This document shows, in pieces, positions 32,226 through 40,792 of a stretch of DNA of 64,000 bases (position 1 is the first letter of the stretch; each line of letters opens with the position of its first letter). Origin of the DNA: Paraburkholderia sp. (GTDB lineage: Bacteria > Pseudomonadota > Gammaproteobacteria > Burkholderiales > Burkholderiaceae); assembly GCF_028283785.1 (NCBI RefSeq), contig NZ_JAPWKB010000021.1:62001-126000 (forward strand), in the 5' to 3' direction. The position numbers and the translations under genes are program-made. A model generated the notes under the pieces. That model saw only the letters and a list, made by a program, of their open reading frames with translations. It was not told where the DNA came from and ran no database searches.

Positions 32226-34018
32226 AAAACGATCTGCCACGCGATGTGCAGCACGAGATTCAGCCTGTGCGGACGCTGATCGATGTCCGCGATCTGAGTA
32301 TCCGCTTTCCGTACGCGAACGACGGCAGGGCGCTGGTTCGCGGCGTCAACCTGACGATACGCGCAGGCGAATGCGTCGCGCTGGTCGGTGAGTCGGGGTC
32401 GGGCAAGAGCTTGACGGCTCGCAGTCTGATCGGCCTGTCGGGACGAGACGCGGTGATCGACGCGGCGCGTTTCGAGATCGACGGACAGTCGGCCTTGCAT
32501 CACGGCGAGCGCGAATGGCGGGCATTACGCGGCGCATTTGCCGGTCTGGTGATGCAGGATGCGCTGGTTTCGCTGGACCCGCTCCGCACGGTCGGCGCGG
32601 AGATCGGTGAAGGCCTGCGTCTGAGTCGGCGTGTGCGATCGCGACGCGAGCGCGCTGCAAGCGTGCGCGGTGTGATGACCGACGTCGGCATCCCGGACCC
32701 GGAGCGTCGTGCGGCCCAGTATGCACACGAACTGTCGGGCGGCTTGCGTCAGCGGGCATTGATTGCTTCGGCGATCGCCGCGCGGCCAGCCCTGGTGATT
32801 GCCGACGAACCCACCACCGCGCTCGACGTCACGGTGCAGGCGCAAGTGCTCGCGGTGCTTGCCGCGCGCCTGCGCGAAGGCGTCGGTGTGTTGCTGATCA
32901 GTCACGATCTCGCGGTCGTCGCGGGCATTGCCGATCGTGTGCTGGTGATGCATCGTGGCGAAGTGGTCGATAGCGGCCCGACCGAAGCCGTGTTGAACCG
33001 GCCGTCGCACCCGTACACGCGGCAATTGCTGGCGGCACAACCGTCGGCTGACTCGCGCGGTTTCCGGCTCAGTTCGGCGCGGATCGTCACGACGAACGAC
33101 GACCGTTCCGCACTGTCGACGCCGCTGATCGTCCGTGAACCGTTGCCGTCCCGCGCGCCGCTTCGGGATGAAATCGTGTTGCGGGTCGAACACGTCGGCA
33201 AGCGTTATCCGCATCGCGGCGCGGGGCGTCGCGACAGCTTCACCGCGCTGGACGACGTGTCGTTCGACGTGCGCAAAGGCGAAGTCGTCGGGATTGTCGG
33301 TGAGTCCGGTTCGGGCAAAAGCACATGCGCGAAAATCGTGCTGGGCCTGCTTGCGCCCGATGCGGGCAGCGTCGAGTTTCTCGGTGGACGCTGGAACGGC
33401 GGCAACCACACGGAACGCGAACGGCGCGCGTTGCGACCGCGTCTTCAGACGATCCCGCAAGACCCGCTCGGCTCGTTCGATCCCCGGCACACGGTGCGTC
33501 AACTGCTCGAAGAAGGGTTGTTTTCGCGAGCACTGTCTAAAAGAGAAGTGCGCGATCGCAGTGTCGAACTGCTCGAACAGGTGGGTCTCGACGCGGCGTT
33601 TCTCGAACGCCGTCCTGCGTCGTTGTCCGGCGGTCAACGGCAACGGATTGCGATTGCCCGTGCGCTCGCGCCGGAACCGGCGCTGATCGTGTGTGACGAG
33701 CCCGTGTCGGCGCTCGACGTCTATGTGCAGGCGCAGGTGCTGGACCTGCTCGCATCGTTGCAGGCGAGGCTGGACACGTCGTTGCTGTTTATCTCGCACG
33801 ATCTCGATGTCGTGCGCCATGTCAGCGACCGTGTGCTCGTCTTCAAGGATGGGCGTGTCGTGGAAGCGGGAGACACGGCGCAGGTATTCGACGCGCCTGC
33901 TCACGCGTACACGCGTCAGTTGATGTCGGCGACACCTTCGTTACGCGACGGAGGTCACGCGGCTCGCTGGAACCGCCAGCCGCCCGTCGTCGCCGGCGGC
34001 GAACTGGCGACGAACTGA
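32222..34018 (+). CDS. Fused double ABC ATPase (DppD-DppF type)
   Basis: A 598-residue protein with two complete ATPase domains. The first has G-E-S-G-S-G-K-S at 56-63, signature L-S-G-G-L-R-Q-R and D-E-P-T-T-A-L-D. The second has G-E-S-G-S-G-K-S at about 360-367, signature L-S-G-G-Q-R-Q-R and D-E-P-V-S-A-L-D. Each is followed by the oligopeptide C-terminal extension (H-P-Y-T-R-Q-L and H-A-Y-T-R-Q-L). Many systems use two proteins. The fusion (GsiA/YejF type) gives both ATPases in one chain. The fourth and last gene of the importer operon. Confidence 0.92.
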   Translation: MKNDLPRDVQHEIQPVRTLIDVRDLSIRFPYANDGRALVRGVNLTIRAGECVALVGESGSGKSLTARSLIGLSGRDAVIDAARFEIDGQSALHHGEREWRALRGAFAGLVMQDALVSLDPLRTVGAEIGEGLRLSRRVRSRRERAASVRGVMTDVGIPDPERRAAQYAHELSGGLRQRALIASAIAARPALVIADEPTTALDVTVQAQVLAVLAARLREGVGVLLISHDLAVVAGIADRVLVMHRGEVVDSGPTEAVLNRPSHPYTRQLLAAQPSADSRGFRLSSARIVTTNDDRSALSTPLIVREPLPSRAPLRDEIVLRVEHVGKRYPHRGAGRRDSFTALDDVSFDVRKGEVVGIVGESGSGKSTCAKIVLGLLAPDAGSVEFLGGRWNGGNHTERERRALRPRLQTIPQDPLGSFDPRHTVRQLLEEGLFSRALSKREVRDRSVELLEQVGLDAAFLERRPASLSGGQRQRIAIARALAPEPALIVCDEPVSALDVYVQAQVLDLLASLQARLDTSLLFISHDLDVVRHVSDRVLVFKDGRVVEAGDTAQVFDAPAHAYTRQLMSATPSLRDGGHAARWNRQPPVVAGGELATN

Positions 34019-34046
34019 GGCATTGCACGGCACGCCGCGCATCGGA

Positions 34047-35402
34047 TCAAGCCGCGCTGGCGGCCCGATCGCGCGTCGAATGCGGACTCGCCGGACGTTC
34101 GAGCGCGAAATGATCGCGCAGCGTGCGGCCTTCGTATTCGCGGCGAAACAGCCCGCGTTGCCTGAGAATCGGCACCACGCCATCGACGAAATCCTGCAGG
34201 CCGCTGGGCAACGCATCCGGCATCAGGTTGAAACCGTCCGCTGCGCCGCCTTTGAACCAGTGCTCGATATCGTCGGCGATCTGCTCGGGCGTGCCGACGA
34301 CGACCCGATGTCCGCCGCCGCCCGCCAGCGCGCGAATCAGTTCACGCGCGGTGTAGCCATGCGTGCGCGCCTGCGCGAGTGTCGCGTGGAAAAACGTGTG
34401 ATTGCCGTTGCCGCCGCCGGGCAACGCCAGGTCGTCGGGCAGACGCGCGTCGAGTTTCAGGCGTTCGGGTGCGATGCCGAGCGTGCCTGCCAGCCGGTTG
34501 AGGCTGTAGGTCCACGGGATCAGCTCGACCAGTTCGTCACGCCGTTGCAGGGCCTGTGCGTGCGTCGCGCCGATGATCGTCGTGAGGCCGGGCAGTACGC
34601 GGATCGCGTCGGCGCCACGGCCAAAAGCGGCCGCCCGTGTTTTCAGATCGCGTGCATAGGCCGCCGCTTCGTCGAAGGATTGCGACGCGGAGAATACCGC
34701 TTCGGCGTGACGCGCGGCCAGATCGCGGCCGTCCGCCGAACCGCCGGCCTGAATCAACACGGGATGACCCTGCGGCGAACGCGGCAGGTTCAATGCGCCG
34801 GCGACACCCAACGCGTCGCCGCGATGTCCGACCGGATGCACTTTCGACGTGTCGATAAAGCGGCCATTTGCTTTGTCGCCGATAAACGCGTCGTCTTCCC
34901 AGCTATTCCAGAGCGCCTTGACCACCGAGGTGAATTCGGCCGCGCGTGCATAGCGTTCGCCGTGGACGGGCACCGCATCGCGTCCGAAGTTGCGCGCCGA
35001 CGCGAGATCGGCGGTGGTCACGACGTTCCAGCCCGCGCGGCCTGCGCTGACGTGATCGAGCGTCGCGAAGCGCCGCGCGATGTTGTATGGCTCGTTGTAG
35101 CTGGTCGATGCCGTGCCGATCAGGCCGATATGCGTCGTAGCCGCGGCGATGCTCGCGAGCAGGACCGTGGGTTCGAGTGCGGTGATCGGACGGAAGTCGA
35201 TCTGATCGGCGATTGCTGCGTTGTCCGCGAGAAAGACTGCGTCGAACGCGGCGGATTCCGCGAGTTGCGCGACACGGACATAGTGCGCGACGTCGATAAA
35301 CGCGCGTGGATCGGCGTCGGGCAGTCGCCATGCCGACGGCACGAACCCGGAGTGGAGAATGTTGACGTTCAGATGCAAGTGGCGTGGAACGGAAGTATTC
35401 AA
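34047..35402 (-). CDS. FMN-dependent monooxygenase, NtaA/SnaA/DszA family
   Basis: A 451-residue luciferase-like enzyme. It has F-D-A-V-F-L-A-D-N near 53-61, E-P-T-V-L-L-A-S-I-A-A-A-T-T-H-I-G-L at 77-94, S-T-S-Y-N-E-P-Y-N-I-A-R-R-F-A-T-L-D-H, G-R-x-G-W-N-V-V-T-T and Q-A-G-G-S-x-x-G, all typical of two-component FMNH2-dependent oxygenases of nitrilotriacetate, EDTA, pristinamycin or dibenzothiophene sulfone. It needs reduced FMN from a separate reductase not found here. It converges on the importer operon with 28 bases between, so the importer may feed it. Long-chain sulfur or amine substrates are possible. Confidence 0.87.
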   Translation of the reverse strand: MNTSVPRHLHLNVNILHSGFVPSAWRLPDADPRAFIDVAHYVRVAQLAESAAFDAVFLADNAAIADQIDFRPITALEPTVLLASIAAATTHIGLIGTASTSYNEPYNIARRFATLDHVSAGRAGWNVVTTADLASARNFGRDAVPVHGERYARAAEFTSVVKALWNSWEDDAFIGDKANGRFIDTSKVHPVGHRGDALGVAGALNLPRSPQGHPVLIQAGGSADGRDLAARHAEAVFSASQSFDEAAAYARDLKTRAAAFGRGADAIRVLPGLTTIIGATHAQALQRRDELVELIPWTYSLNRLAGTLGIAPERLKLDARLPDDLALPGGGNGNHTFFHATLAQARTHGYTARELIRALAGGGGHRVVVGTPEQIADDIEHWFKGGAADGFNLMPDALPSGLQDFVDGVVPILRQRGLFRREYEGRTLRDHFALERPASPHSTRDRAASAA

Positions 35403-35512
35403 TCGAGTCTCGCAGAATGAATTAACGCCTGCGGCAAAGCGCCGTGCGGTGTGGTTCGATGGTAACGGCGGGGTCTGCGGCGCCTAAGCAAGAAATCATG
35501 CTAACGATGTGC

Positions 35513-35542
35513 ATGGCGCTGCATTACGCGATGCAGCGCCAT
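35513..35542. promoter_or_regulatory. Perfect 12-base inverted repeat
   Basis: ATGGCGCTGCAT, six-base spacer TACGCG, ATGCAGCGCCAT. All 12 pairs match. It is followed by GATTTTCC on the plus strand, too weak a T run for a sure terminator. It may be an operator for either divergent gene or a transcription barrier before the porin. Confidence 0.45.
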
Positions 35543-35632
35543 GATTTTCCGTGCAACGGCATCCGGCATTTGCGTCGGATTCAGCGAATTAGTCAGGATC
35601 GCTTGGCATAAGGAATCGTTGCGATTTTCGCA

Positions 35633-35686
35633 ATTGAAAATTCCATTCCGGTGGGATTGCACATTGAAAATCGATCCTTCCGGTGG
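35633..35686. repeat. Degenerate tandem duplication in the porin leader
   Basis: ATTGAAAAT at 35633-35641 and 35663-35671, each followed by TTCCGGTGG (35646-35654 and 35678-35686). The units are 30-32 bases apart, three helical turns, which would place two protein-binding sites on the same face. Confidence 0.6.
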
Positions 35687-35750
35687 CGTGACGGCGTCCC
35701 TAAGATCGGCTTCCTCAAAACGTATTCAATTAACGAAACAAGGGGAAATC

Positions 35751-36941
35751 GTGAAACGAGTCGCTCTCGCCAGCGTAGCTGGCATTCTCACCATCGCGCC
35801 GGGTCTGGCACGTGCACAGAGCTCGGTGACGTTGTACGGAGTCGTCGATGCGGGTATTGGCTATACGAACAATCAGAAAGGCGCGAGCAACGTGCAGCAG
35901 ACCAGCGGCAAGCTCAGCGGAAGTCGTTGGGGCGTGCGCGGTACCGAAGACCTTGGCGATGGGTTGAAAGCGGTCTTCACACTCGAAGGCGGCTTTCGAA
36001 CCAATGACGGCACGCTCGGCCAGGCGGGCCGCGAATTTGGCCGCCAGGCCTTTGTCGGAGTCGCGAAAACGGGCGTCGGCACGGTCACGCTGGGGCGCCA
36101 GTACGAACCGGTCACCGACCTGGTTTCGCCGTATGCGGGTTCGGGATTCTGGTCGCCGGCGACGCACATCGGCGATAACGACAACCTGAACCAGACGTTC
36201 CGCATCAACAACGCAGTGAAGTTTCGCAGCGATGCGATTGCCGGATTCACGGTCGATGCCCTTTATGCGTTCAGCAATCAGGCGAGCGGCGACAGCAGCC
36301 AGGGCTTCGGCAATAATCGCGCATGGGGCGTGGCGGCGAATTACGTGAACGGGCCGCTGTCTTTAGGCGGCGGCTATGTCGTGCTCAATCATCCGGATTC
36401 GACGTCGAATACGAGCGGCGCAGTTGGCGGCACATCGACGAGCGCGGGCGACGACTATAGCGGCGCATTCTTCTATGGCCTGAACGGTGGCGTTGCGCGT
36501 CAACAGATTGCGGTTGCCGGTGGCAACTATGCGTTGGGACGAGCGACAATTGGCCTCGCGTTCAGCCATACGCAACTCAATTACAACGACGGCTCATCGC
36601 GCAAGTTCAACAATTACGATGCGAACCTGCGTTATCAGTTCACGCCCGCGGTATCGTTGATCGGCGTGTATACCTTTACCGATGGTCGCGCGAACGGCCT
36701 TTCCGGCACCAACGGACAGACGCTCAAGCCGCGCTGGCATCAGTTCACGCTAGGAGTCGATTACGCGCTGAGCAAACGCACCGACGTGTATCTCTCGGGC
36801 GTGTATCAGCTCGCCTCCGGCGACGCATCGACCGCTGTTGGCTCCGGTTATCAGAAGATCGCGGCGATCGCCGATATCGGCACCGCTTCGTCGACGAACC
36901 GGCAAGCGGCATTGCTTAGCGGCTTGCGCGTGAAGTTCTAA
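35751..36941 (+). CDS. Trimeric porin, Burkholderiales Gram-negative porin family
   Basis: A 396-residue outer-membrane protein starting at GTG 35751 with AGGGGAAA before it. A signal peptide ends A-R-A (about residue 20), and the mature chain starts Q-S-S-V-T-L-Y-G-V-V-D-A-G-I. The order Y-G-V-V-D, G-S-R-W-G-V-R-G-T-E-D-L-G-D-G-L-K-A-V-F and R-Q-A-F-V-G shows a 16-strand general diffusion porin, ending with the outer-membrane Phe (R-V-K-F). Its last 26 bases overlap the end of the leftward efflux gene. Substrate specificity is unknown. Confidence 0.93.
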   Translation: MKRVALASVAGILTIAPGLARAQSSVTLYGVVDAGIGYTNNQKGASNVQQTSGKLSGSRWGVRGTEDLGDGLKAVFTLEGGFRTNDGTLGQAGREFGRQAFVGVAKTGVGTVTLGRQYEPVTDLVSPYAGSGFWSPATHIGDNDNLNQTFRINNAVKFRSDAIAGFTVDALYAFSNQASGDSSQGFGNNRAWGVAANYVNGPLSLGGGYVVLNHPDSTSNTSGAVGGTSTSAGDDYSGAFFYGLNGGVARQQIAVAGGNYALGRATIGLAFSHTQLNYNDGSSRKFNNYDANLRYQFTPAVSLIGVYTFTDGRANGLSGTNGQTLKPRWHQFTLGVDYALSKRTDVYLSGVYQLASGDASTAVGSGYQKIAAIADIGTASSTNRQAALLSGLRVKF

Positions 36942-38397
36942 CCGTAGTGGCGGCGATGCATGCCAATGCGGGTGTGTCGTCGCCGGTTCTTGTCTTGACG
37001 CCGAGATATCCGATCAACGCCGCGATGCCGAGCAACACCGCCGACGTGATCAACGCGACGTGCAAGCCGTCGATAAAGCGCGCAGGGTCCGGATCGCGGA
37101 TAAAGAAGCCAAACAGCGCGACACCGATCACCCCGCCTACCTGACGCGCTGCATTGAGCAAACCCGACGCGATGCCGGCTTGCGTATGCGGCACGGCCGC
37201 AAGGGTCGCGTTGGTGATGGTGGGAATCGTCAGCGCGATACCGCCGCCCGCCAGCAGCATCGGGATCGCGAGCAGCGCATACGGTTGCGTCGCCGACACC
37301 GACAACAGCAACAGATAGCCGCACGCGGAAACGAGCAATCCGGCGACGGTCAGCGTGCGTGCACCGAAGCGGGTAACGATACGTCCCGCCGCGATGTTCA
37401 TCACGACGAGGATGGCCATCATCGGCAGAAAGGCGATGCCGGTTCGCGTCGGGTCGAGATGTCGCACGGATTGAAAGTACAGGCTGAATGCGAACACGAT
37501 GCCGTAAAACGCGAGGTTCGCGATCAATCCGATGACGGTGGCGCTCGACACGGTCGTGTCGGAAAACAGCGTGAGCGGCAGCATGGCCGAAGGGCTGCGA
37601 GCCTCGATCCACACGAAGAGCGCCCCGGTCACGACAAAGCCTGCGAACGCGCCCACGATCAGCGGATGCGTCCAGCCCAGCCGGCTCGCTTCGGTCAGCG
37701 CGACGGTGAGACTTGCGAGACTCGACGCGCCTGCACATTGGCCGCGCAGGTCGAGTCCGCGGTTCTGTTGGGCTTGGGTTGCCGTCAGAACCGGCGTCGT
37801 GGAAGCGGGTGCATAGCGGGCAACCAGCACGAGCCCGAGCACACCGATCGGCAGGTTGATCAGGAAGATGCTGCGCCAACCGAGCGCGCCGATCAGCACA
37901 CCGCCGATCACCGGTCCCGCCGCGAGCGCGATTCCGCCGCCTGCCGCCCACCAGCCGATCGCGCGGCTACGCATGTCCGCGTCGTGAAAGACCTGCCGGA
38001 TCAATGACAACGACGACGGCACGAGCAACGCCGCGCCCAGACCTTGAGCGATCCGGAAAGCGATCAGCCCGTCCAGCGCCGTAGCCAGTCCGCACCCTGC
38101 GGACGCGGCTGTGAACAATGCGAGGCCGCTCATGTACACACGTTTCGCGCCGACCCGGTCGCCGAGCGCGCCCGCCGTCAGCAGCAAGGCCGCGAAGATC
38201 AGCGCATACGCGTTGATGACCCATTGCAGGCCAGTGACGTTTGCACCGAACGCACTGCGCAACGATTCGAGCGCGACGTTGACCACGCTGACGTCGAGAA
38301 GAACGATCACGAAACCCAGGCATGCGGCGACCTGGACAATACGAAGCTGACGACTGGATTGAATCGGCACGGGAGACTTCCTTGTAGCAATGAGCAT
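36916..38397 (-). CDS. MFS drug efflux transporter, DHA2 (14-helix) family
   Basis: A 493-residue membrane protein with about 14 hydrophobic segments. The family motifs are L-D-V-S-V-V-N-V-A-L (TM1), G-A-L-G-D-R-V-G-A-K-R (motif A, about 80-90) and P-x-x-G-G motif C-like (A-A-G-P-V-I-G-G-V). The closest style is the EmrB/QacA or Bmr3 type of proton-driven multidrug exporter. It is divergent from a LysR gene 83 bases away, which probably controls it. No membrane-fusion partner is nearby. Confidence 0.87.
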   Translation of the reverse strand: MLIATRKSPVPIQSSRQLRIVQVAACLGFVIVLLDVSVVNVALESLRSAFGANVTGLQWVINAYALIFAALLLTAGALGDRVGAKRVYMSGLALFTAASAGCGLATALDGLIAFRIAQGLGAALLVPSSLSLIRQVFHDADMRSRAIGWWAAGGGIALAAGPVIGGVLIGALGWRSIFLINLPIGVLGLVLVARYAPASTTPVLTATQAQQNRGLDLRGQCAGASSLASLTVALTEASRLGWTHPLIVGAFAGFVVTGALFVWIEARSPSAMLPLTLFSDTTVSSATVIGLIANLAFYGIVFAFSLYFQSVRHLDPTRTGIAFLPMMAILVVMNIAAGRIVTRFGARTLTVAGLLVSACGYLLLLSVSATQPYALLAIPMLLAGGGIALTIPTITNATLAAVPHTQAGIASGLLNAARQVGGVIGVALFGFFIRDPDPARFIDGLHVALITSAVLLGIAALIGYLGVKTRTGDDTPALACIAATTVRTSRASR

Positions 38398-38438
38398 GGG
38401 CGATCGGACTCAAGCTTAAGGTTCGGCGTTCTGTGCGT

Positions 38439-38473
38439 AAATTCCGTAAAATCGCATATCACACTGGGAATTT
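38439..38473. promoter_or_regulatory. Inverted repeat between efflux gene and LysR gene
   Basis: AAATTCC and GGAATTT are 21 bases apart in the 83-base divergent spacer, directly before the LysR start. A plausible LysR operator for autoregulation and control of the efflux gene. Confidence 0.4.
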
Positions 38474-38480
38474 TGCACAG

Positions 38481-39347
38481 ATGTTCGACTGGGAAGATCT
38501 CCGCCATTTTCTGGCCGTCGCGCAAGGCGGGAGCCTGTCGGCGGCGGCGCGCGCGTTGAATGTCGATCACGCAACGGTCAGCCGTCGCCTGAACGCGCTG
38601 GAGACGGATTTGCAGGCGCGGCTGGTGGATCGCTTGCCGCGTTCGTGCCGATTGACGGCGCTGGGTCAGCAGATTTTTACGCTCAGTGCGCAGATGGAGG
38701 CGAGTGCGTTTGCCATCGAGCGGACTGCGCGCGCGGGACAGACGCCGTTGGCCACGAAGGTGACGATCAGTGCGCCACCCGTGCTTGCCGCCAACTTTTT
38801 CGCGAGTCAGCTATTCGCGTTCAGGCAATTGCATCCGGAGATACAACTGTCCATCGCCAGTCACACGCACCGTGTGTCGCTCAGTCGTCGTGAAGCCGAT
38901 ATCGCCGTGCGCCTCGTGCGTCCGACGGAACAGAGCAACGTCGCGCGCAAGCTGGGCAATATGCCGTTCGCGCTGTACGCGAGCCGGCTCTACGCGCATC
39001 TGAAGCAGCCGTCGGATTGGGAATTTATCGCCTACGATGCGTCGCTCGACGACATGCCGCATCAGAAGTGGATAAACGCGGTGCGCGGCGAGCGTCCGGT
39101 GGTGTGCGAAGTGAGCGATATCACGAGCCAGTATGCGGCGGTGCGAACCGGGATCGGCGTGGCGGGATTGCCGCGTTTCATCGGTGATGCCGATCCGGAA
39201 TTGCAACGGCTGCCGTTCGACGGCGAGCGCTTCGCGCCCGAGATCTGGCTGGTCGTGCATGCGGATTTGCGACACGCCGCGCCGCTTCGCACGGTGATGG
39301 CGTTTATCGTCGATATCGTCGGGAAGTCGCGGGTGATCGGCGCCTAG
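38481..39347 (+). CDS. LysR-family transcriptional regulator
   Basis: A 288-residue regulator from ATG 38481 (M-F-D-W-E-D-L-R-H-F). The longer frame from 38433 would put 16 extra residues before the conserved start. The helix-turn-helix lies at about 16-37 (G-S-L-S-A-A-A-R-A-L-N-V-D-H-A-T-V-S-R-R), followed by R-L-N-A-L-E, then the substrate domain. The start style W-E-D-L-R is typical of LysR proteins controlling transporters and oxidoreductases. It probably regulates the divergent efflux pump. Its stop overlaps the end of the cupin gene by four bases. Confidence 0.9.
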   Translation: MFDWEDLRHFLAVAQGGSLSAAARALNVDHATVSRRLNALETDLQARLVDRLPRSCRLTALGQQIFTLSAQMEASAFAIERTARAGQTPLATKVTISAPPVLAANFFASQLFAFRQLHPEIQLSIASHTHRVSLSRREADIAVRLVRPTEQSNVARKLGNMPFALYASRLYAHLKQPSDWEFIAYDASLDDMPHQKWINAVRGERPVVCEVSDITSQYAAVRTGIGVAGLPRFIGDADPELQRLPFDGERFAPEIWLVVHADLRHAAPLRTVMAFIVDIVGKSRVIGA

Positions 39348-39745
39348 ATCCAGCGGTCGTTTTCGGCGGTGCGCGCACTGGTGGCGTCGCCGGTATTCAC
39401 GACGCCGCGCGGTTCGATCAGCAGCATTTTCACTTCGTGTTCGGCATACGGTTTGTGTTCCACGCCTCTCGCGACGACGAACAGTTCGCCCGCCCGCACC
39501 AGCACCGACCGGTCGCGCATATCGATACGCAACGTGCCTTCCAGCACGAGAAATGCTTCATCGGTGGATGTATGCCGATGCCACTCGAAATCACCTTCTA
39601 TCTTGACGATCTTGAACTGGTAGTCGTTCATTTCCGCGATCACGCGCGGCTGCCAATGGTCGTGAATCAGCGATAACTTCGCGGCGAAATTGACCGGATC
39701 GATCTGTACCTGATGAGCCTGTGACGGTTGATTCGGCGTGGCCAT
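39344..39745 (-). CDS. Cupin-domain protein
   Basis: A 133-residue single-domain cupin. Motif 1 is present as H-R-H-T-S-T-D-E-A-F-L-V-L-E-G (residues about 57-71) and motif 2 around G-V-E-H-K-P (about 95-100), with His and Glu residues placed to hold a metal ion. Small cupins of this form are found as isomerases, dioxygenases or ligand-binding regulators. No specific activity can be assigned. It faces the LysR gene tail to tail and lies 48 bases after the AraC gene on the same strand. Confidence 0.82.
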   Translation of the reverse strand: MATPNQPSQAHQVQIDPVNFAAKLSLIHDHWQPRVIAEMNDYQFKIVKIEGDFEWHRHTSTDEAFLVLEGTLRIDMRDRSVLVRAGELFVVARGVEHKPYAEHEVKMLLIEPRGVVNTGDATSARTAENDRWI

Positions 39746-39793
39746 GCTGCGCTCCGTGCAAGATTGAAAGCGCCGAGCATAGCGACCGGTGAA

Positions 39794-40633
39794 TCAGCGG
39801 TCTTGAACGATCGTGCGCGTCGGGTGCGTGCCGGTATCACCGGCATCGACGGTCTTGAGCCAGCGTGCCGGCGACACCCCGAATGCCTGCGCGAACTGTC
39901 GCGTCATATGACTCTGATCGGCGAAACCGGCGCTGGCCGCGCAATCGGCAAGCGAGTCGCCGCACCGCATCATCTGTCTGACGCGGTCGAGTCGTCTGAG
40001 CGTCAGATAGCGATACGGGCTCGTGCCGAAGTAGCGCCTGAACTCGCGTGACAGACTCCATCGGTCGCGACCGCTGACGCGCGCCAGTTCGTCGAGCGTG
40101 AGCGGGCGATCCAGTGTCTGATGGATAAATTCGCGCGCTTTTTGCGCCGCCGCGAAATCGCCTTTCTGCTGTCTCGCGGGCGTGCCCGCTGCGGCACTGA
40201 GGGCCGTTGCCAGATCGAATAGCGCGTCGTCCTGCGCGAGCGGATCGGCGCGGGAATCGTCGGCGAGCATGGCGGCGACGGCGGCGTGCAAACGCGGGTC
40301 GTCGGAGATACCGCCGGGCACGAACGGCAACGGCTGATTGCCGAGCGCCTGCTGCAACAGCGCCGGTGCTACATAGACCATCCGGTACATGAAACCGTCG
40401 TCGGTACCGGCTTCGCCGTCGTGCGGCTCGTCCGGATGCAGCACGATGGTTTGACCCGGCAAGCTGTCGCGACGCGCGCGACGATATCGAAACGACTGCA
40501 CACCACCGAGCGTGATGCCGATCGCGTACGTGTCGTGCCGATGCATGTCATAGCCGTGACCTTGAAAGAATGCTTCGATTCTTTCGATTCCGCCAAAGCC
40601 GTTCGAGTGGCGAATCCAGTCTGGGACTTTCAC
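39794..40633 (-). CDS. AraC-family transcriptional regulator with cupin sensor domain
   Basis: A 279-residue protein. The first 100 residues form an AraC-type cupin sensor (H-R-H-D-T-Y-A-I-G-I-T, later L-H-P-D-E-P-H-D-G). The C-terminal 100 hold two helix-turn-helix motifs: L-T-L-D-E-L-A-R-V-S-G-R-D-R-W-S-L-S-R-E-F and the second with D-S-L-A-D-C-A-A-S-A-G-F-A-D-Q-S-H-M-T-R-Q-F. It is followed by the co-oriented cupin gene, its probable target. It is divergent from the bufferin operon with 159 bases between. Confidence 0.9.
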   Translation of the reverse strand: MKVPDWIRHSNGFGGIERIEAFFQGHGYDMHRHDTYAIGITLGGVQSFRYRRARRDSLPGQTIVLHPDEPHDGEAGTDDGFMYRMVYVAPALLQQALGNQPLPFVPGGISDDPRLHAAVAAMLADDSRADPLAQDDALFDLATALSAAAGTPARQQKGDFAAAQKAREFIHQTLDRPLTLDELARVSGRDRWSLSREFRRYFGTSPYRYLTLRRLDRVRQMMRCGDSLADCAASAGFADQSHMTRQFAQAFGVSPARWLKTVDAGDTGTHPTRTIVQDR

Positions 40634-40723
40634 ATCGCCTCCGTGGTGGTGTCAGGTGTCAAAACATACCACGTAGTGCTTTTCGCGCACGTCCGGCTAT
40701 CGAATCCGGCCATTTTGCCGATC

Positions 40724-40762
40724 TACAATAGATGCACCGTTCAGCGTCCGATCGTCGATCGG
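40724..40762 (+). promoter_or_regulatory. Candidate bufA1 promoter and overlapping palindrome
   Basis: TACAAT (40724-40729) could be the -10 box, although no good -35 lies 17 bases upstream. CCGATCG-T-CGATCGG (40748-40762) is a perfect 7-1-7 palindrome just after the likely start point, placed to block elongation. AAGGA (40781-40785) is the ribosome site for bufA1. Confidence 0.4.
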
Positions 40763-40792
40763 GTCTGAGTAATCAAAGTGTAAGGATCATCG

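Larger units (their letters stand above)
35403..35750. other. 348-base divergent region before the porin
   Basis: This is the spacer between the leftward monooxygenase and the rightward porin. No gene is evident. It has the perfect inverted repeat at 35513-35542 and a direct repeat at 35633-35686, each listed. The porin ribosome site AGGGGAAA (35741-35748) ends it. Confidence 0.6.

Noticed and set aside
36916..36941. Overlap of the porin and efflux genes as a sign of annotation error
   Set aside because: Both ends are supported: the porin needs its final Phe, and the efflux stop is the first in frame. Small convergent overlaps are common.
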